Part shown: positions 59,787 to 64,000 of the stretch, piece by piece
Layout of the letters: each line of letters opens with the position of its first letter
Position numbering within the stretch: the stretch's first letter is position 1
NCBI GenBank assembly: GCA_024681795.1
Contig: JAILAD010000040.1
Coordinates: 1 to 64,000, forward strand
Reading direction: 5' to 3'
DNA: 64,000 nucleotides
Source of the DNA: Lachnospiraceae bacterium
GTDB taxonomy: Bacteria; Bacillota; Clostridia; Lachnospirales; Lachnospiraceae
Position numbers and translations under genes: made by a program
The notes under the pieces: generated by a model
Database searches by the model: none
The model's input: only the letters and a program-made list of their open reading frames with translations
Told to the model about the DNA's origin: nothing

Positions 59787-62321
59787 TTACCGGTCACCTC
59801 TTCTGCAGAAGGTGATAAAGTGGTTTTTCCGGCTCTTGAATAAGTTTTCCGCAGTATCCTTCGAAACCTTGTGAAGTGTTCCCTGGTCCGGTTCCATAAA
59901 TACAAACTCACCGGAATTGTAGCCGGTCAGAAGGATTGCACTTTCCTCTCCGGTCTGCACCAAAACCGGAATGTCCTGATTCAGATAATAATATACAATC
60001 TCCATCGGGCAGCCCGATAGATTCAATACGGTCCGGTCCATCATATATTTATTCAGAACCTCTGCCGGCGACATCCCCCTTGCGAGCATGGCATCGGCAT
60101 CCTGTGAAAATCCTTCCAGCTGCATCATACACTCAAGACAGACCGCCAAAGAAGTGCTGTTTTCCGGTACGGTATTTTCATGAATTGCCATAATCTGGTT
60201 CTTCGTCTGAAAGGCTTTCTTCTCCCAGATATAGTCCGAGTCGGAATTTAAGACAAACCCGTTTTCCTCATACGCACATCTTACCGCATCCGCTTCCTTT
60301 TCCCAGACACCCGTTACATTTCCTTCGGAATACGAGTAAAAATATTCCGGAGACTGACCGGAGCCGGCGGAAATTTCTCTGTTTCCCTCAAACAGCGTCA
60401 GTTTCGGAGCCATCGTCTGAAGGGTACGCTTGTCAAATTCCTTTGTCATATGAATCTGCCAAACCGTTTTATAATTCTCCGTTGCCACGGACTCCAGTGT
60501 ATTTTTTCCTTCTTTCTTCGGCGTATTGTCTACAATGGAATCTCCCCCTGTTTCCGTAAATTCTCCTGCCTCGTTCTTCTTTACCCGTGTCAGGGAAATC
60601 ATGTTGTCCTCAAAAATACAATCCGTGACGTAAATTCCGTCAGGGGAATAATCTTTATGAATGACACCCTCCTCCGTCTGAATGCGGATGGAATGCATCG
60701 GGAAAAATACATTTCCGTAAGGATCGACACTGACATCTTCTTCCGATGCCGTTCCGTAAACAAGATCCGTGCCCATAAAACCAAGCTGCTTCAGAAGGTC
60801 ATTCGCACCGGCCTTTATTTCAAACCGGTTTGTTGTTTCAAAATTTTCCAATTCGATGACCTTCGCTCCGAGTTCCGCACCCTGCGTCACCCATGCCGCC
60901 ATGGTTCCCGTTTCGTTGATGGAAAAGGCCTTCGGTGTCAGGTCCGTCGCAATTTTTTCTGTCTCAAGCGAATCCAGATCCACCCGGAAGATTCCTCCGT
61001 CCAGAAAGAAAAACAAATCTCCGGCACCGTTTAAATAAAGGAGTTTTGAAAGATTCGAATACAACACTTCCGGAGATCCCGCATAAGAAACAAACAGTTT
61101 TTCCTCCAGGGTATTCCTTGCGAAATCAAAGACACAAACCAAAAGACCGGTCTCTCCCTCATGGAGTCCGCGGGGAATGTATCCGTATGCCGCGAATGCA
61201 CATGTTCCGTCCTCCTCCACGGAAAGAATCCGGATTTCCGATTTTTCTCCGAACGGTCTTTCTTTAAGGTCTTCCCTTTCATAGAAAGAAAATGCTTTTG
61301 CGAATTTATTTTCCGACGGATTGGCAACAAACAGGGTTCCGTCCTTTACAAGCGCAAGTTTTGTTCCTTCCGGACTTTCCTTCATGGAAATGTTTCCCGA
61401 ATCGATTCCGAGATACAACGTATTGCCGTAAAAGATATCATCATCCTCGAAAATGACACGGCTCATACTCCGTTTAAATTCAATCAGATGCATTCTTTCG
61501 CTTCCCCTGCGCACCCGGAAATATTCTTCGACGCGGTAATGCTCCGCACTCTTTCCCTCCCCGATTTGCACCACATAGTACTGAATCAGGGTGGCGGAAT
61601 CCTTCTCAATCGTAAGAAGCCTTGCCCAGATGTCACTTTCCGGATTTACCGCAAGATTTCCCCAGGTGATCTGTTCCAGGGAACTGTGAATATCAGAGTA
61701 ACCGAAATCCGTATTGTCTTCGGAAGAATTGCTTTCCAGATATTTTTTCAGTTCCGAATAATCCTCTTTTTCACCAAACGTGCGCCTTGTAAAATCATTC
61801 GTAAAATCCAGATAAGTCTTTACATCAACCTCTTCCTCCGGAATCACGCGGGTATGATAAAAAAGATCCTGCCCATCCACCGTAAGACGGACGGTCAGCG
61901 CATACTCGCATCCCTCTTTCAAAAGATCCTTTAAAGAAGTGTAAACGGAGATGACGTCTCCTTCTTTTTCAAAATCCTTAACCTCGGTATCTTCAATCAG
62001 CCGGCCGCCGTCCACCGTTCTGACTTCCAGGGATACGGAGGTAACATTCCGGTGAAAGCACCGGATTTCAAACGCAAGGTTCCTGTTTTCTCCGAGCGGG
62101 GTGATATTTTCCTTCATCAGGGCAGGATTCTGCCGGTTTCGGTATCCGACCGTCGGATTATACACACTGTCCCCCGAAAGAAACGATACAACAGGGCAGG
62201 AACTGTCCGGAAAATCAATTGTCATATCCGTCGCACCCTTGTTTAACAGGGAGGAAAAAATAAGAACGGAAAGGAAAAACGAAAGAATTCCGACGCATAT
62301 TTTAATCAGCGTATCTCTCAT
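59787..62321 (-). CDS. Membrane-anchored protein with propeller-like core and degenerate C39-like domain
   Basis: 844 residues, start behind GGAAAGGAGG. One membrane helix (7-27) anchors an exported protein. About residues 50-330 are beta-rich; about 330-600 look like propeller repeats (TKLALVKDGTLFVANPSE, YLNGAGDLFFFLDGGIFRVD, GTMAAWVTQGAELGAKV). The last ~130 residues resemble a papain-like C39_2 fold (GCPMEIVYYYLNQDIPVLVQT, AILLTGYNSGEFVFMEPDQGTLHKVS), but the Cys of the usual CGPTSL is replaced in ENSTSLAV and the His before the Val-Leu-x-Gly-Tyr strand is missing. If that alignment is right it is a pseudo-peptidase. Family not recognised. Confidence 0.7.
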   Translation of the reverse strand: MRDTLIKICVGILSFFLSVLIFSSLLNKGATDMTIDFPDSSCPVVSFLSGDSVYNPTVGYRNRQNPALMKENITPLGENRNLAFEIRCFHRNVTSVSLEVRTVDGGRLIEDTEVKDFEKEGDVISVYTSLKDLLKEGCEYALTVRLTVDGQDLFYHTRVIPEEEVDVKTYLDFTNDFTRRTFGEKEDYSELKKYLESNSSEDNTDFGYSDIHSSLEQITWGNLAVNPESDIWARLLTIEKDSATLIQYYVVQIGEGKSAEHYRVEEYFRVRRGSERMHLIEFKRSMSRVIFEDDDIFYGNTLYLGIDSGNISMKESPEGTKLALVKDGTLFVANPSENKFAKAFSFYEREDLKERPFGEKSEIRILSVEEDGTCAFAAYGYIPRGLHEGETGLLVCVFDFARNTLEEKLFVSYAGSPEVLYSNLSKLLYLNGAGDLFFFLDGGIFRVDLDSLETEKIATDLTPKAFSINETGTMAAWVTQGAELGAKVIELENFETTNRFEIKAGANDLLKQLGFMGTDLVYGTASEEDVSVDPYGNVFFPMHSIRIQTEEGVIHKDYSPDGIYVTDCIFEDNMISLTRVKKNEAGEFTETGGDSIVDNTPKKEGKNTLESVATENYKTVWQIHMTKEFDKRTLQTMAPKLTLFEGNREISAGSGQSPEYFYSYSEGNVTGVWEKEADAVRCAYEENGFVLNSDSDYIWEKKAFQTKNQIMAIHENTVPENSTSLAVCLECMMQLEGFSQDADAMLARGMSPAEVLNKYMMDRTVLNLSGCPMEIVYYYLNQDIPVLVQTGEESAILLTGYNSGEFVFMEPDQGTLHKVSKDTAENLFKSRKNHFITFCRRGDR

Positions 62322-62379
62322 TTCTGTTCCTCCTTTCCGTTTCTTCTTTCATTATTTTATAGTTTACTGAATGGCTCGC

Positions 62380-62440
62380 ATCGTGCCTTCACGAACTCCG
62401 CCGGGGACTCAGGCCGGCACAGGTTCGCCTCGCAGAGGAA
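62380..62440. repeat. Palindromic repeat copy 2 with adjoining hairpins
   Basis: The 17-base ATCGTGCCTTCACGAAC repeats the 49900 copy exactly. It is followed by CGAAC...GTTCG enclosing GCCGG...CCGGC, so the whole stretch can fold into two hairpins. It is GC-rich compared with its surroundings and sits between the GH9 stop and the upstream start of the propeller protein. Confidence 0.55.
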
Positions 62441-62454
62441 ATATTCAATCGGGC

Positions 62455-64000
62455 TTATTTCGGCTCGTCCCCGACCAGAATCTTGTTTCCCTGCTTTACA
62501 AGAATATGCTCCGGACCGTAAGCGGAGTAATCGTCTCCGAAACTCATTGCGCTCCAGTCCCCTCTTGCCACTCTGACCTGAATGATCAGTTCATGCCCGC
62601 CGGGGAGTTTCTTTTTACCGCTGTTGGTAATGACAACGGCATTCTTTGCGGTTTCGTCTTTATAAGAAGTATTTGCAAAATCCCCTTTGACGGAATCGGT
62701 AACAGCCTCGTAGCGTTCTCCCTGGATGCAGGCATAGTCACAATAAAATACAAGTTTGTTGATATCCGGGTCGGAGAAAAGGTAATCAATCTCCAGATCC
62801 GAAAGATCCAGATCCGCTTTGCCCTCGTTCTTCAGATTAATCGTAAAGGCCATCGTGGAATCGCTTCCTTTGACGGACTGATTCTGAATCGTCAGTTTCA
62901 AATCACCGCCCGTTGCCTGGGTTGCACCAGTTTTCTGATTGTCGGAATCCTTACCGGTATTTCCGTCATTCTCTTTTCCGGCATTGTCTTTGCCGCTGTC
63001 GTCTTTTCCGCCGTTGTCCTTTCCGGAATCCGATGTGACGATTTTCACTTCGCTTCCGTCCGGAACGCTTCCGAAGATCAGTTTCTCTCCTTCATAAAGT
63101 GCCATGTGACTGCAGAGAACCATCGCACTTCCGTTCGTTCCGTCAATATCCTGATAGGAGTAGTCATTGGAATTGTCCCATCCGGCATCCGAGGTCATCC
63201 GGAACTGCACTTCTTTTTTCGAGGAATCCTGATTTCCGGGCATAATGCTTGTTCCCGCAAACGATACCGGAAGATAATAAATGTGTTTCTCCTCATCCCA
63301 GACCTGAAGGCTTCCCGCATTTCCGCCCTGGGAATAATTCATGTTTACGGTAATGTCCGATGCGCTGCCGCCTGCCGCATATACTTCCGAAAGGTCCACA
63401 AAATAGCATAAGGTTGCGTCGTTTAACGCTCTTGCAGGCCAGGCGCTTCTGTTATGTACATAGGCTTTTACTTCAATAAAATTGTCGCCGTTTACGTTTA
63501 CACTGCCCTCGACCGAAATTTCATCCGCGGGAATGTTTTCCACCGCCCCGTAATTTTTCAGGGTCTGTCCCCCGTATTCCGCATAAAGTGCCGCAAGTGC
63601 CCCGACAAAACCGGCATTATAATCATCGGCAACCTCGTTGGTCGTATAATTGCTGACCTCATCCGTATAACCGTCGGATGCGTCCGGTCCGCCGACCAGC
63701 GCGCCGCAGAGGATATGCCTTGCGTCTGCCGGATCGTTCATGTTGTTGGAAGGAGAGCCCTGGGATGTTCTGTGGTGAGGATGTACCGGATAGGAATCCC
63801 CGAATCCGATCTCGTAAGAAAATCCCGTACTTCCGAGACAGTAGTTAATCTGATCCACCGCAAAATCATGGTAGGTCTTTTTCTTTCCTGCCGGACAGAC
63901 ATCGCTTTCCGAATAGGTTACCGCAAGGAAAGCTGCCGTGGATGCATAACGAAGCGATCCCCAGGAATCAAGCCAGGCAAGGCCTTTCGGAGTATAGGTG
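62455..64000 (-). CDS. GH9 endoglucanase with CBM3 modules, 5' end outside the window
   Basis: The frame is open from base 63999, so the N-terminus is missing; 514 residues are visible. They begin TYTPKGLAWLDSWGSLRYA, then GFGDSYPVHPHHRTSQG and NEVADDYNAGFVGALAALY, the end of a family 9 cellulase catalytic domain with the acid Glu of NEV. A CBM3c-like module (FIEVKAYVHNRSAWPARALND) modulates processivity in this class. A Lys/Asp/Gly/Asn linker (about 62930-63020) leads to a last CBM3-like module (LKLTIQNQSVKGSDSTMAFT). The protein is extracellular and degrades cellulose. A GTG at 63858 is only an internal codon. Confidence 0.95.
   Translation of the reverse strand, partial: TYTPKGLAWLDSWGSLRYASTAAFLAVTYSESDVCPAGKKKTYHDFAVDQINYCLGSTGFSYEIGFGDSYPVHPHHRTSQGSPSNNMNDPADARHILCGALVGGPDASDGYTDEVSNYTTNEVADDYNAGFVGALAALYAEYGGQTLKNYGAVENIPADEISVEGSVNVNGDNFIEVKAYVHNRSAWPARALNDATLCYFVDLSEVYAAGGSASDITVNMNYSQGGNAGSLQVWDEEKHIYYLPVSFAGTSIMPGNQDSSKKEVQFRMTSDAGWDNSNDYSYQDIDGTNGSAMVLCSHMALYEGEKLIFGSVPDGSEVKIVTSDSGKDNGGKDDSGKDNAGKENDGNTGKDSDNQKTGATQATGGDLKLTIQNQSVKGSDSTMAFTINLKNEGKADLDLSDLEIDYLFSDPDINKLVFYCDYACIQGERYEAVTDSVKGDFANTSYKDETAKNAVVITNSGKKKLPGGHELIIQVRVARGDWSAMSFGDDYSAYGPEHILVKQGNKILVGDEPK

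Noticed and set aside
62371..63411. Plus-strand 346-codon frame antisense to the GH9 gene
   Set aside because: It overlaps the CBM3 modules on the other strand and starts within the palindromic repeat.

Overview
The window looks like a chromosomal stretch from an anaerobic, plant-polymer-degrading Firmicute of the family Lachnospiraceae (Butyrivibrio/Pseudobutyrivibrio-like; family inferred from gene content and protein style, genus not determined). Supporting this are split ADP-glucose pyrophosphorylase genes (glgC-glgD), a DnaD/DnaI helicase-loading pair, DUF951, DUF5711 and DUF4358 proteins, a long type-2-like IleRS, a GH9-CBM3 cellulase and a FeoA/FeoB/FeoC iron operon. I see no phage, transposase, CRISPR array or rRNA operon. 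One tRNA gene, tRNA-Ser(CGA), is present.

Layout. 1-2106: edge of an unidentified minus-strand gene, a direct repeat, and a membrane-protein gene split by a -1 frameshift at a canonical A_AAA_AAG heptamer. 2303-6287: feoA-feoB-feoC-Cys-rich/HMA operon behind a perfect inverted-repeat operator, divergent from an AraC regulator. 6290-10649: SGNH esterase, DUF4358 lipoprotein, MBOAT and DHHW genes, which look like a surface polysaccharide O-acylation locus. 10813-17773: VanZ-like protein, DUF5711, galM, recR-ybaB-dnaX, phosphofructokinase. 18008-22632: translationally coupled DHH phosphoesterase and TIR-TM-coiled coil-WD40 protein, the best candidate for an undescribed signalling or defence module. 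22629-29336: degenerate-GGDEF/EAL protein, clostripain-family lipoprotein, two small unknowns and a tocopherol-cyclase-like protein. 29407-35449: tRNA-Ser, small alarmone synthetase, amidohydrolase, lspA, asnA, asnS, SleB-like hydrolase. 35559-42252: mfd, pth, glgD, glgC. 42630-49345: murC, dnaD, dnaI, prs, DUF951, YdcF-like protein. 49536-49866: a structured non-coding RNA candidate. 49987-64000: aconitase-type hydratase, glycogen phosphorylase with a histone-H1-like tail, ileS, pncB, a propeller/pseudo-C39 protein, and the 3' part of a GH9 cellulase.

How the parts fit. The GH9 cellulase releases cello-oligosaccharides. GalM, phosphofructokinase, GlgC/GlgD and GlgP cover sugar entry, glycolysis and glycogen turnover. 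AsnA with AsnS links asparagine synthesis to its tRNA charging. Prs and PncB meet at PRPP and NAD. If the TIR domain is an NADase, its NAD-derived product could be a substrate or ligand for the coupled DHH protein.

A recurrent oddity is that several unrelated proteins carry charged low-complexity tails or linkers built from short repeats: DHHW N-terminus, phosphofructokinase C-terminus, clostripain acidic segment, LspA C-terminus, GlgP N-terminus and the GH9 linker. Non-coding finds include a three-way-junction leader before dnaD, the 49.5 kb ncRNA, and a promoter overlapping a terminator before ileS. All functional assignments come from reading motifs by eye; no database search was run.
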